From the NCBI RefSeq assembly GCF_963576615.1, contig NC_088709.1, positions 20,911,243 to 20,975,242 on the forward strand: a stretch of DNA of 64,000 nt. Direction: 5' to 3'. Each line of letters begins with the position of its first letter. Positions within the stretch are counted from its first letter, which is position 1. Under the pieces are notes generated by a model, which saw only the letters and a list, made by a program, of their open reading frames with translations, was not told the origin of the DNA and searched no databases. This stretch comes from Watersipora subatra (taxonomy: Eukaryota; Bryozoa; Gymnolaemata; Cheilostomatida; Watersiporidae). This document shows positions 37,301-46,850 of the stretch, one piece after another. The position numbers were made by a program, and so were the translations under genes.

Positions 37301-40300
37301 AATTACTAAATGTTTGCTACCATTGCTAGATCAGCTGTTTGCAGTATAACACTGCACTGCGCACTAGTGCTAGTCTTACTAACCTGTATAACTGCTTCGA
37401 GCAAGCAAAACGCCCTATCTTGATATTTATAAATTGTTCAGCACAAGCACAAACGTGTTTTGGTTGAGCTTGGCATCAGTATTAGCAGTATTTCAATTAT
37501 TTTTTCTGATTTATTAGGGTGAGATATCCAACGATCTTTATCAAAAGAAATTTTGTGAAATTTCAAACTCGAAGGAGTTATTTCACTTAGGGCGTTTTGA
37601 TTGGCTAAGTTGACAATTTACTAAGCTGGCAGTAGGCAATCAAAATGCCCTTTCATGACAGATAGGGCGTTTTGGTTGCTTAATTGGACTAGTTTCTCAT
37701 TGTTAGTTTGCGACTAGGCCATGTGCTATGACTGGATTATCAAGGGATTACAAGTTTCAGTCCTGATATTAATCCGCAATTAGTCAACAAAACGATAAAT
37801 GTTGCAAATCCTATTACTCATCTAGCCAACACAGAGATCAAAACCCTGTAAGAGCCATCTTTCAGCTTGAAAGTTACGAGATGATCAAAGATCTAAGTCT
37901 CATTCAAACCTGATGTTATGAAAGGAGTAAGTAAAATAGTGGTTTTAATATGATCGATTGCTTTTATTGAAAATAATTTAAAACAAAAAATTGAGTGCAA
38001 TAACGCCCGTATTTTAAGAAAGAAAAACTTTTCCATGGACATGTAATTAAAACAAGTTTCTCACAAAATCTCATTGTCAGATTTTCGAGTTTAGACTTAT
38101 GTCATTTAGATATCGTCTTGTCATAAGAAATATATAATGATGAAAGATATCGCAATAAGATTGAGCACTTGAAGTGCACTAGCTTGTAAAAGCTGGCTTA
38201 GAAACAACCAAATATACTTGCACTTCGGTTTTACTTTCCTTTGTTTATAGTTTGTATACTATGTAATTACATAATGCTACTCATCATGCCCAACTTTGTG
38301 TATGTTCAGGCCAGTCAAAATGCCCTATCTGCAGATAGAGCGTTTTGATTGCCACTTTATGTGTGGTAAATGTGGATAGGGCGTTTTGCACATAGTAAAA
38401 AGTGCTATTTCTGGTGGTCTCAGAGGTACGAAATTTTGGGACATGTTAGATCTCAACCTATCTTACATATAAGCACAAAATAGTGAATTTTTAAAAAAAT
38501 TGTCAGATAGGGCGTTTTGCTTGCTTAAACCGGGTTCCCATATACGTCGCAAAGCACCGGCGACACACCGCAGGCTATTAGCGATGAAATGGGAACGTAT
38601 GCGCCGAGGACCGCCAGTGGTTGCTGGCGGCATCGCAATAGTTTAACGCTGTTCAAATGTCGCAACTGGCCGCAGGCAAAACCTTCTCAAAATGCACTCT
38701 TAGGGTAAAGGTCACCATTATAGGAACGGCATGGCGAGCGAAAAATTTATTTGATTACGCAATTATGTTTACGATATTATTAACGATGTGGCTTTATGAG
38801 AACATATCCTGCCAAGCCTAGCGTCGCAAGCGTTTTGCTGTGCATGTTACCGCCAGAGTCTAGCACTCGATATGGGAACCAAGCTTTAGGGCAGTGTACT
38901 GTTCAGCGACTTGGCTAAATCCACATACTTTCCTTGAGCCCGGGAAAAATGGTCTGGATGCGTAGGGTTCCATATGTAAAACCGTTGTTGTAACTCTGTA
39001 ATTAACTGATCAGAACTCGGTGATTCTAATGCTAGTTTTAACTGTTCTTTAGGTACAACGAAATAGACAGCCATGTTTTATGCTTCTATTCCACCCCCCC
39101 CCCCCACCCGCAATTTTGAATTTTTGCAATATTACAAGATATGATTGTTCAATTTACTGTTTCACTTCGGCAAAGATGGCCGTCAAAGTCAGACCAACAT
39201 ATTATTCAGCATTTCACCAATTTTTTGTCGGCGACGGAGACAAGGCAGTGTTTACAACCAATTTGCCTTTTACACCAGGCCGATTTTGTCGGAGTTGATA
39301 CAACTTCGACAAATCGGCCTGGTGTAAACGCACCTTCAGAAGTGATGAGTCTTAATGACCTATGAAGGAGCATAATATATTTTTTAAAATATCTACAAAC
39401 TAATACATTTGCTGTTGAAATATATTTAGACTGCCTATGAAGCTGTTTTACACAGTTAAGATAAGTATTTAATTGATAGTGGTAAAAATGAATCACAGCA
39501 AAATAGCACGCATTTAATTGTGTTGCAGTGAATTATTTTTAAATATTTATCATCACTGTCAAAACTTCAGGGCAACTCCCTTAACCTAAATTACAGCACA
39601 CTATAAACCTCTACACATCTATGAAATATTGAAAATAAATGCTGTATTGCTTTGTAGTTAATTTTCTCATCATTAGAAGAAATTATGTCTTACAAAATTC
39701 AATGTTCCGAAACCATTTGTTTCTATAAACAAGACTTATGTTTTTGTATGGTTTTTATATCTAACGTTCTCACAATGCCTTTTAAGTTAAATTCAAACCT
39801 TTTTTGTGTTGAGTTTTAGGGGTTTTCTGTTATTGATAATCATATTTTGAATGATACAAATTAATTTGTTAGTCGGTCTTACGTTTTCAGAGCTTCCGGT
39901 ATGTTTTATATTCATATCATGTTATATAACTCTGCATTAATTATTGTAGCTTTGTAAAGTGCATTCACATTATCTTAACACTTATAACAACAGAATAAAT
40001 TGGCTAGCATTTATGCTAGCCATTTTAACTCTGCTTGTATTTAGTAACCTATCGATATTTTATATTGTAGATACTGAGGTTACAGTAGAACCTGGTGATT
40101 CGTCAATCAACAATGGCAGGGATGAAGGTAGTTAATTATGTTGCAGTTATATTTGCATGGATTTCACCTCAACTTAGTAAATATACGAGACAATTCTCAT
40201 TGTTGCGTTCTCTAGATGAACTCTCATATTTATTGTAGGAGTAGCAGAAGTGAGAACAGAACCAGGATCTGATGTTGGTGCTGATAACTTCAACCCGACT

Positions 40301-43300
40301 GGTTAGTTAAAGATTTATCAGATAATTATGATAACTGCTGTTGATTAACTCTGATGTCTGTTCGTTGAATGAATATGATAATTACCTTATTCTATTATCT
40401 TACCAACTGCTTTGTTAGTAAAACTAAAATACTAAATCTGACTATACTGTATTGTGTCATTCTCTATTAAGTCACAGACCTTTCCATAGATGTTCTATTT
40501 AGTGCTAGTTGTCAGATGATTTCAGTTTCATATAGACAGTCCTGTTTGTCCCTGTCGTTACGTCAACATGTGCACTGCTGCCCTTCTCACTCGTATATTG
40601 TTACAACCTCTCAACAGTTTGTCGATGCAAAATTTGCAGTTATCATAGTCATTTCGAAATGTATTTGCTCATGGCTAAAGTAGCTAATAACGTTTTTTTT
40701 GTATTCATACGAAAAAGTGGAGAATTTTGTGCAGCATTTTAGAAAATCGATTGAAAAATATAATGACAGGAATCACTTTTATAAGCTGAGTTTGTCTGTT
40801 GGACATGTTTAGCCGATGGTCTTCACAAACACGTGACCAAAGCATAGATGACCTGATCATAGCCTTATCCGAAAGTTAAATAGTGGTTTCAGGAAAATAT
40901 AAAAATTTTCATCTGTCAGCTTATTACATGATGGCACTTGTCTTTCAATTTAGCTTCTTACTACATTCAGACTAAATTTGGATAAAACATTTCATGAGCT
41001 TAATTTTTGATTTGTTTTAACTTGTTTTAGTAGGTTTTTCTAGTATTTGTATAAGAATTCATTGAGTACACGCTTACAAACCTTATAAGTTTGCTTTATT
41101 AACAAAATGTACCAGCTGATTGCAAGTAACTACATTTCTGATGAAACTGCTGATTACCGTCAAACCTCTAATTGAACGCCACCTCTATTTAAATGTCACC
41201 TCTGTTTAACTGTCACTATGAGAGAAAGGTTGACAAGTAGTGCACCAGCTTTTATTTCAACGCCATTTCCATTTGACTGCCACTTTGACAATCGTTGATC
41301 GTTATGAATCCATTATATCAAGTGATCATTAGAAAATTTTCCACAAAACTGTATTAATAATGTATCGTTTACGACAATATCAATAAGTTTTCCAACAACC
41401 CGAAAGCTCTCAACTGTTTTTTTGGTAAACCTTTGAAAGCAACACTATGGAAATAATTAGTAATTGTCCACGCTAATAGTAGTTCCTCGTAAACGCTGTC
41501 TTGATACTTAGAAGTATATGTATAGAAAAAGACGGTTTAGATTTATGATGATAGATGAACGACTGGTTATAGGCCAATAGTTATAATGAGTTAGCAAAAC
41601 TTTTACGCATTGCATTTGTGCTGAATGCAACGCGTAGAAGTTTTGCTATGCAGAAAAACTGTTTGGACGGAAATATCGATTAGTTTAGCATTGCAGAAGA
41701 ATAGTTGAGGTCCAAAGACATTGTAAAACGTATTGGACAATCAAAAAATGTTCTTTCTGTCAAAAGCAGCAACCAGAACGCAGCGATGTGCGCAAACGAT
41801 GCCATTATTTTAGTTTTAACAACTTTTATATTGCTTTTTGCATGTAATAAAAGTATGCTTTGTTTATATCTTTTGTTCATCAATATATTTTTGTAGCAGT
41901 TGGTAGATTATCATTAATGACTTATGAACTCATAGATTTATAGCATTTTATTTAGTAGTATCATTGCGGTAGTGTGATCTTACAATTTATTGACACTCGT
42001 AACTCCTCTTCTATTGCACATGAAAAGCTACCTTTGGTTGTAAACTGTAGCAAACATATCAATGAGTGCAATGAGTTTTTTATGAAACATTGGTGCAAAG
42101 AGATCTAAAATAAAGGTATGTCTTCAAATTTAGAATGAACTAAAAATTGAAAGCTGCAACAAATTGTCAAACAGGACACATGCTATAATATTACTGCAGA
42201 TTGATTGCGAGCAATAGATATCAACTAGTAGAGATGTTTCTCCGTTTCTCAATGCATATTTATTACGGAACCTTTAAGAAGTTGGGAGTAATTTAGCAGA
42301 TATATTGCATCCAAAACGTTCAATATTTCACCATCGGAAAGAGAGGGCAAACTATAGGCGACAATCACTTCCACCGTAAAATGGCTAAATTTATCTGCTC
42401 ACAGTTCTGACAAGCCGATTAAAAAATACAGTGCCAGCCTCTATTTAAACACCACTTTCTAATCGACCGCCACAAAAAAGAAGGATTGAAAAATCAAGCG
42501 CCATGGCATTCAACTAGAGGTTTTACATTATATCATCTTATTCAGAAATGATAGGTAGACTTGAGTTTCACACAAAAGTTTTTTTAATCAAAATACATCT
42601 AGAGGTTGTTTTTGTTATTTGTCCATATCAAGGATGTGGTTGTTGCATCAGGAAGTAAGATGCACACTGAGGTAGGAACATATTTAAATTTACTCATCTG
42701 AAAAATCCTTCCATACTAAATGCTTTACATCTGATGGTTGTTCCTTGGCCTTATGCCGTGTGTTTAAATTATTACATACGGTATATTAGGCATAGTTGCA
42801 ATGAAAACTCTTGAAGAATATTTTTATAAATTACTTTTAGGGTATGAATGAGATTTTTATAATATAACAATTCTTGACTGTACCATACTACTAAGCTTGT
42901 GGTCCAAAAAATATTAACTTGTATTGTAGGTGAAAAATGTGGACTGGAATCTTTTCAAAAAGATCAAAATGATATATCAGGAAGATTGTTATATACCACC
43001 ACTGTAAAGGCAAAAATAAAAGGTCTCACTGCAAGGAAACCTCTTCAGTTTGAGCTATGCAGTGCTAGCTTTGCTTGCCACAATAATCTAACAAGACACA
43101 TGAGAACACACACTGGAGAGAAGCCATTTCGGTGTAAGATGTGCAGTAGTCGGTTTGCTCAAAGCAGTACTCTAACACGTCATATGAGCACTCACACTGG
43201 AAAGAAGCCATATCGTTGTAAGGTATGTAGTAGGCGGTTTGCCCATCGCCATCCTCTAACAAGTCATATGAGGTCTCATACTGAAGAAAAACCGTTTCAG

Positions 43301-43957
43301 TGCAAGATATGCACTAGTCACTTTGCTCGTCGCAATACTCTAACACGTCACATGAAGACACATTCTGGAGAGAAGCCATTTCAATGTAAAATATGCAGTA
43401 GTCGGTTTGCTCAAAGCGGTAATTTAACATGTCATATGAGGACTCATACTGGAGAGAAGCCATTTCAGTGCAAAATATGCAGTAGTCGGTTTGCTCAAGG
43501 TTATGTTCTAACAGCTCATATGAGGATTCATTCTGGAGAGAAGCCATTTCACTGTAAGATATGCAGTAGTCAATTTGCTCGTCGCCATACTCTAACAAAT
43601 CACATGAAGACACATACTGGTGATAAGCCATTTCAGTGCAAGATATGCAGTAGTCAATTTGCTCGTTGCTATAATCTAACAACTCACATGAAGATTCATA
43701 CTGGAGAGAAGCCATTTCACTGTAAGATATGCAGTAGTCAGTTTGCTCGTCGCCATACTCTAACAAATCACATGAAGACACATACTGGTGATAAGCCATT
43801 TCAGTGCAAGATATGCAGTAGTCAATTTTCTCGTAGCCATCATCTAACACGTCATGTGAGGACTCACGCTGAAGAGAAACCATTTCAATGTAAGATATGC
43901 GGTAGTAAATTTACTCAACGCTATCATTTCAAAACGCACATGAAAACTCATACTTGA
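25319..43957 (+). CDS. C2H2 zinc-finger protein, six coding exons, 447 residues
   Basis: Model: join 25319-25394, 26730-26786, 26888-26950, 40071-40127, 40239-40301, 42930-43957. All five introns begin GT, end AG and lie in phase 1; the total is 448 codons with stop. Residues 1-106 are short acidic modules: V-K-S-D-P-E, then [15 protein letters not shown], and a duplicated pair in which the lysine is replaced (V-T-V-E-P, V-R-T-E-P). Residues from about 107 are the last exon with the finger array. The protein is probably a nuclear DNA-binding factor; its targets are unknown. The introns hold Tigger, Harbinger, piggyBac and CCGTMAAACCTCT elements, and intron 3 is 13.1 kb. The exon links rest on splice signals, phase and module similarity, not on transcripts. 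Confidence 0.8.
25440..25669. repeat. Degenerate short tandem repeats (intron 1)
   Basis: Several loose copies of tctatagccatgt spaced 25-45 bases. A similar loose pattern (ctctatagctatgtt) occurs at 54380-54600. Confidence 0.4.
25670..26546 (+). mobile_element. 'CCGTMAAACCTCT' family, copy B (intron 1)
   Basis: The left end is degenerate (CCGTAAACATAACTGAACAC, then ttctaattgaacac); the right end AATTAGAGGTTTTACGA is followed by TA. The interior aligns with copy C, for example atggatatcaact followed by agagatgtttctc. It is shorter than A and C, with an internal deletion, and has no ORF. Confidence 0.65.
26730..26786 (+). CDS. Zinc-finger gene, exon 2 (module a1)
   Basis: 57 bp, phase 1 at both ends (acceptor ttgtAG, donor G|GTAATT). 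Encodes [12 protein letters not shown] and a short polar tail. V-K-V-E fits the SUMO consensus. Same length as exon 4, to which it is clearly homologous. Confidence 0.75.
26888..26950 (+). CDS. Zinc-finger gene, exon 3 (module b1)
   Basis: 63 bp, phase 1 at both ends (acceptor attgcAG, donor A|GTAAGT). Encodes [10 protein letters not shown] and ends D-N-L-Y-P-T, an ending shared with exon 1 (S-L-Y-P-T). Homologous to exon 5. Confidence 0.75.
27037..29774 (+). mobile_element. Tigger/pogo transposon, nearly full length (intron 3)
   Basis: The first 20 bases, CAGTCAAACATGGATAACTC, are perfectly repeated inverted at the right end, and TA flanks both sides (27035-27036 and 29775-29776). The single gene inside (27561-29232) is a pogo-family transposase with only two evident lesions. 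The insertion lies directly behind the duplicated exon 2-3 block. Confidence 0.93.
27561..29232 (+). pseudogene. Pogo/Tigger transposase, two lesions, C-terminal PIP box
   Basis: It starts at ATG 27561. Residues about 8-55 are a CENP-B-type helix-turn-helix ([13 protein letters not shown]), residues about 70-120 a second DNA-binding domain ending W-I-D-K-W-K-K. At the A-run near 27918 one base is missing and the reading moves to the frame that ends at 28783. The catalytic domain has the three aspartates of the pogo DDD type: [14 protein letters not shown] and L-Q-P-M-D-Q-G. An intron of about 0.14 kb (28777 to about 28916) leads to a last exon with one in-frame TGA (28999-29001), then D-V-L-R-R-F and the terminal QTTLDKFFK. 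That ending is a canonical PCNA-interacting peptide, as reported for the Drosophila pogo transposase. Confidence 0.88.
29775..30163. other. Intron spacer with small hairpin
   Basis: The segment about 29910-29975 is an imperfect palindrome (tcatagacatattaac ... gttaataggtctatga). No gene seen. Confidence 0.4.
30469..31978 (+). pseudogene. Harbinger (HARBI1-like) transposase, decayed
   Basis: Exon 1 (30469-30549) begins [16 protein letters not shown] and ends at a GTACGT donor in phase 0; exon 2 starts at 30814 with E-D-L-K-K-G-K-P after acceptor ttgtAG. Then come the N-terminal helix-turn-helix region (F-Q-N-Y-F-R-L-S) and a TAG at 31024. The catalytic nuclease is spread over several frames: G-T-L-D-G-K-H-V (first D), Y-V-D-V-G-A (second D), V-I-L-A-D-E-A-F (third acidic block), followed by [16 protein letters not shown], the typical DDE_Tnp_4 end. 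A TAA interrupts Y-K-T-Q-E, and there are at least two frameshifts. Confidence 0.85.
32560..33750 (+). repeat. Dispersed repeat, 1.2 kb (inverted partner 52210-53805)
   Basis: Starts with actagaaatttcactgtca and ends near tgtttggtcgtgggatt. Both ends and several internal blocks match the reverse complement of 52210-53805. A fragment of the left end recurs at 45148-45235. No ORF of known type; it lies inside the Harbinger element between the two convergent genes. Confidence 0.65.
32933..33190. repeat. Tandem duplication of about 131 bp
   Basis: Two adjacent units (32933-33063 and 33064 to about 33190), both starting tagatttttagaaaatctg, roughly 90% identical by eye. Confidence 0.8.
33811..33898. 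repeat. Hairpin palindrome of about 90 bp
   Basis: attatgtaggctgaattctg is mirrored by cagattacagcctacataat, with a short AT-rich centre. It sits just downstream of the minus-strand accessory gene. Confidence 0.7.
34219..39074 (-). CDS. Harbinger accessory protein (MADF/Myb-like), exons apparently intact
   Basis: Exon 1 (39074 to about 38893) begins [16 protein letters not shown] and contains [12 protein letters not shown], the opening of a MADF domain. Exon 2 (34863-34669) continues it with [13 protein letters not shown] and the S-W-P-Y-Y aromatic end. Exon 3 (34559-34219) carries a Ser/Thr/Pro-rich linker and a C-terminal segment ([12 protein letters not shown]). Exon 2 to 3 phase and splice sites fit exactly; the donor of exon 1 (aaca|GTACAC) is inferred. 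In this superfamily such a protein binds DNA and brings the transposase into the nucleus. Intron 1 has grown to about 4 kb because a piggyBac and two short elements inserted there. No stop is seen in the exons. Confidence 0.7.
35014..37244 (+). mobile_element. piggyBac-type transposon
   Basis: TTAA lies on both sides (35010-35013 and 37245-37248). The ends are CTCTTTCGGGCC and, inverted, CCCTTTAGCGCC, matching the CCCTTT-type ends of piggyBac elements. It sits inside the first intron of the Harbinger accessory gene. The interior holds a decayed transposase; the rest is AT-rich. Confidence 0.88.
35340..36130 (+). pseudogene. piggyBac transposase remnant
   Basis: An acidic N-terminal stretch (E-L-D-C-E-S-D-C-E) is readable near 35430. 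The core begins near 35830 ([10 protein letters not shown]) and carries [22 protein letters not shown], then [10 protein letters not shown] and L-S-V-Y-I-G. This is the family's catalytic stretch around the first aspartate; the TGA sits where the family has arginine. The downstream catalytic blocks were not found. Confidence 0.75.
37400..38526. mobile_element. Inverted-repeat element (1.1 kb) with subterminal 'gatagggcgttttg' repeats
   Basis: The ends agcaagcaaaacgccctatc and gatagggcgttttgcttgct are exact inverse complements. Up to six further copies of the core gatagggcgttttg or its complement lie within 300 bases of the two ends (about 37590, 37665, 38315, 38335, 38376). No ORF. Target duplication not resolved. 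Confidence 0.8.
38533..38880. mobile_element. Short inverted-repeat element (348 bp), GGTTCCCATAT ends
   Basis: Starts GGTTCCCATATACGTCGC and ends ATATGGGAACC. It is clearly richer in GC and CpG than its surroundings. No coding capacity. The next-door element ends only a few bases away. Confidence 0.7.
39332..40070. other. Intron spacer before exon 4
   Basis: AT-rich, no gene. From about 40020 it becomes similar to the sequence before exon 2. Confidence 0.4.
40071..40127 (+). CDS. Zinc-finger gene, exon 4 (module a2, duplicate of exon 2)
   Basis: 57 bp, phase 1 at both ends (acceptor ttgtAG, donor G|GTAGTT). Encodes [11 protein letters not shown]. Lysine of the exon 2 motif is threonine here. 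Confidence 0.75.
40239..40301 (+). CDS. Zinc-finger gene, exon 5 (module b2, duplicate of exon 3)
   Basis: 63 bp, phase 1 at both ends (acceptor ttgtAG, donor G|GTTAGT). Encodes V-A-E-V-R-T-E-P-G. The motif lysine of exon 3 is arginine here. Intron sequence after the exon (gataactgctgttgat) is also shared with exon 3. Confidence 0.75.
40302..41156. other. Intron 5, 5' part, no feature seen
   Basis: No coding or repeat signal beyond the duplicated stretch just after exon 5. Confidence 0.4.
41157..42528 (+). mobile_element. 'CCGTMAAACCTCT' family, copy C (intron 5)
   Basis: The left end CCGTCAAACCTCTAATTGAA and the right end TTCAACTAGAGGTTTTAC are inverted repeats, with TA outside both. Interior matches copy B. 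The ORF at 41705-41896 contains [10 protein letters not shown], alignable with L-E-D-I-V-E-G-I-G-Q of copy A, so the family once encoded a protein; its identity is unknown. Confidence 0.72.
42930..43957 (+). CDS. Zinc-finger gene, last exon: array of 10 C2H2 fingers plus one degenerate
   Basis: After acceptor ttgtAG (ending 42929) the frame runs to TGA at 43955. A linker of about 50 residues is followed by a degenerate finger (first cysteine replaced by phenylalanine) and ten canonical C-x2-C-x12-H-x3-H fingers joined by TGEKPF-type linkers. Recognition-helix residues from -1 to 6 are, in order: [70 protein letters not shown]. Fingers 7-8 and 9-10 arose by duplication of a 168-bp unit. The 3' UTR lacks an obvious AATAAA within 200 bases. 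Confidence 0.93.
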
Positions 43958-46850
43958 TGGGAGCCATTTCATTATAAGACATACAACTGTACATGCTTAA
44001 ATGTTTTGAATACACTCATATACTAGGACTTGGTTGTATAAATATTGTATTGTGAGTCGTTTTTTTGTTGTGTGATAACATGTGTTGTATATTGAGCTAT
44101 GATTTAATTATCTGTGTGGTAAAATATACGGAGCTTTGTGTTAAAGAATTACAGGTATGTTTTTATTAAATGATAAATCTAGGTTCAGTTGGGTTGGACC
44201 GAATTGAACAACTGCAACTTTTGGACATTGGTACATTGGCTGATCCTTCCGGCTAAACCTACTGATGTTGGAAACGTCGAATCAATTACTTTTGTAATTA
44301 AATATTTGTAGCAAAGCGTTAATTTTTATAGTGCATGACATTTCTTACATACCTGCTGAGTGATAGTTCACAAAACAGCCAAGGTTTCTGGTTACATTTA
44401 TTATTAAATTTTTTAGTCAAAATTCATCTTCATTGTGTGTCTGGCTGGCCTGCTTAATAGTATAACGAATATAGTATAATGTATAAACCCAATAGTATAA
44501 TGCAGATAACAATAACGATTCTAGTCTCTAGGCTTGTTTAATTATGGAAAATATTGTGTATAAGGCGCCAACATGTTGAGGCTACACATCGAGCTTTAAA
44601 GGTTTACTTGCAACAAAATTCATATTACGGTTTTTGTGATCAAAAGGTTCACCTTGTCTTACTCTGCTGTGTTGTAGGGGCAAAATATGTGAAAGTGTGA
44701 TTACAAGTTTTTAAAAGTCCAAAAACGAACAGCTTACAACAGCAAAATAAAACGGCTAGCATTTATGCAAGACATACCAGAGTTCAAAAAGTTGTACTTT
44801 TACATCAACAAACAAGCTTTGCTGTATATGGCATCATCTGGCCTGCTAAGAGGTCACTCAAGAAAGGTACTATTGGTCATATTATGTTGTTGTAAGAGTT
44901 TTAATGAGACATTAATGAATCGGTCTCGATAGTCCAAGTAATAACAAAGCAAGAGTTAAAAATAAATGCTGTTGTTATTGGGTGAAAAAACAGCGTCGTA
45001 GCACTTGACGGCAAAAAGCAATGCAACAGCTGAAGCGGTTTTTTATATACAGGCATACCTCAACCTATGAGCATAGTGCATTCCGGTACAGAGCTGGTAT
45101 GTCTATTCTCTTTTATCTCGTATCAACTTTTTCTTTATAATATCATTAACTAGAAATTTCTCTGTCATACAGCCCACGACCAAAGTGATAATGGAAAAAA
45201 GAAAGGGTATTGCTGATTGTTGAAAAAGCAGAAGAGTGTAGTGTAAATGAGTTGTTCGAGATGATAAAAAATAAGTTTGAGGGAGCACGATTCCAAAAAG
45301 GTGCAACTAACAATTTATTTTGGAGGAGAAGTTGAGTTAAAGCCAGGTATATGAGTAATTGGTTAATTGTTGATATTACAGTTGTAGTATGATATTTGGT
45401 AGTGTAATATGAATAGATATATAAAGGTGAGAAAGTTCTATTTTAGAAGTGTAAGTATAGAGAAATGTTAGGAATGTTGTGAATGGAAAGTATATGGGGA
45501 ATGTAAAGTTGTATATATAAAGTAATAAAAATTGAATAAGGGTATATGATATACATGTAGATAAATGTTGTAAATAGATTTATATTTAGGCCCTATATAA
45601 GTATATGTAAAGTATTTTGTATACGAACTAATAACGAAGGAAATATATATTAGAAATATAGAAAAGGAGTCATATGAAGTGTTTCCAAAAAAGTTCATAT
45701 AGAAAATAATAGAAATAGTTTTATTAGATAAGTTAGTAATAGACATATGTAGACAGTGACAGCTAAACAGTGCTCTTTTATATATGTGCATAAATTCTGA
45801 CTGTGGCTGTAAAAACGGATGGTTTTCACAATTTTGAATTTGTGTTTATGATTATACTGTTCTCAGAATCTGTTCTTTTTAATCCATTTGTTTTTTTCAA
45901 TTTAAGTAAAAGGGATGTTTATAAGATAGATGTGTGTAAGTACATCTCAAGTCTCTTTTGTTAATTAACACATCTGTATATTTTCTGTCTGTGATATTTT
46001 CTTTTTGTCACTATTGTGGTTCCCTATGAGCGGACCTTTGATAGAAATGAACATTAAAATGCTAACAGCTACTAAACTACTCACAGTCTAATTTCCATCC
46101 AAATCAAACCTTAACCAGAAATCATATCACAAACAATATTATCATCATTACCACCAGTATAGAAGCTATACCCTTTTGTATTATTTTATTTTATTCCTTT
46201 AGGTGTGTTAGGTGTGAGACTTCCTCCTCGTACAGTCTGAATAGCATCTTACTGAGTATTTCCAAATAAGGTTTTTATATATTAATACTTATTGAAAGAA
46301 TACAGTGAACATTCTGGATATAAGTTTTCAAACTTTCAAACTTCATCTCACATTTTATCCCCCAATCCACCACATCATAAAGCGGACATGATTCCTGGAT
46401 GAAGCACAATCATTAGTCTTTTTAATGGTTAACACCAGACATTGTTAGTCAAACTCTACTAATTTATGCATTAACAATAGTAAGGATTATGCGCTTTTGG
46501 GATTTGTAGAAATATATAAAAACTCAGCCTGACCAATTGTCCTACTTATATTTTTGATACAATTTGATGATAAAACTGAGCCTTTTGATGGTTTGATGCC
46601 TGCATTTGTGCCAAGAATTGTCTATATAGGTCACAGCTGACTTGATTTGATCAAAACTTATTGGTTAGATATTGGTACTTACTATCACAGCTGATGTGTT
46701 TCAAACTTCACATGATGAAACGTTGAGGTGTGAGTTGTGGCATGGAAAAATTCTGAACCAGTTTTATACCAGCGGTGCTATTCATCACGGAAGTGGAAGG
46801 TGCACAAAAAAGAAGATATAAAAAAAGATGCAGTCGTTAATTTAATCATT
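43958..46850. other. Spacer downstream of the zinc-finger gene
   Basis: No gene recognised. 45050 begins CAGGCATACCTCAACCTATG after TA, which resembles a pogo/Tigger end without a partner. 45148-45235 is a fragment of the repeat at 32560-33750. Confidence 0.4.

Larger units (their letters stand above)
30164..39331 (+). mobile_element. PIF/Harbinger transposon with nested insertions (9.2 kb)
   Basis: The left end GCGTTTACACCAGGCCGATT is repeated inverted at the right end (39312-39331), and both ends carry a second inverted block of the same text just inside. The element has the two-gene Harbinger layout: a HARBI1-like DDE transposase on the plus strand (30469-31978) and a converging MADF/Myb-like accessory gene on the minus strand (39074 to 34219). 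Later insertions within it are a repeat at 32560-33750, a piggyBac (35014-37244) and two short inverted-repeat elements (37400-38526, 38533-38880). No matching 3-bp target duplication could be read, so the exact outer bases are uncertain. Confidence 0.82.

Noticed and set aside
43314..43883. 189-codon minus-strand ORF opposite the zinc fingers
   Set aside because: It mirrors the finger repeat (unit-length periodicity of the plus strand) and has no family character; a shadow of the real exon.
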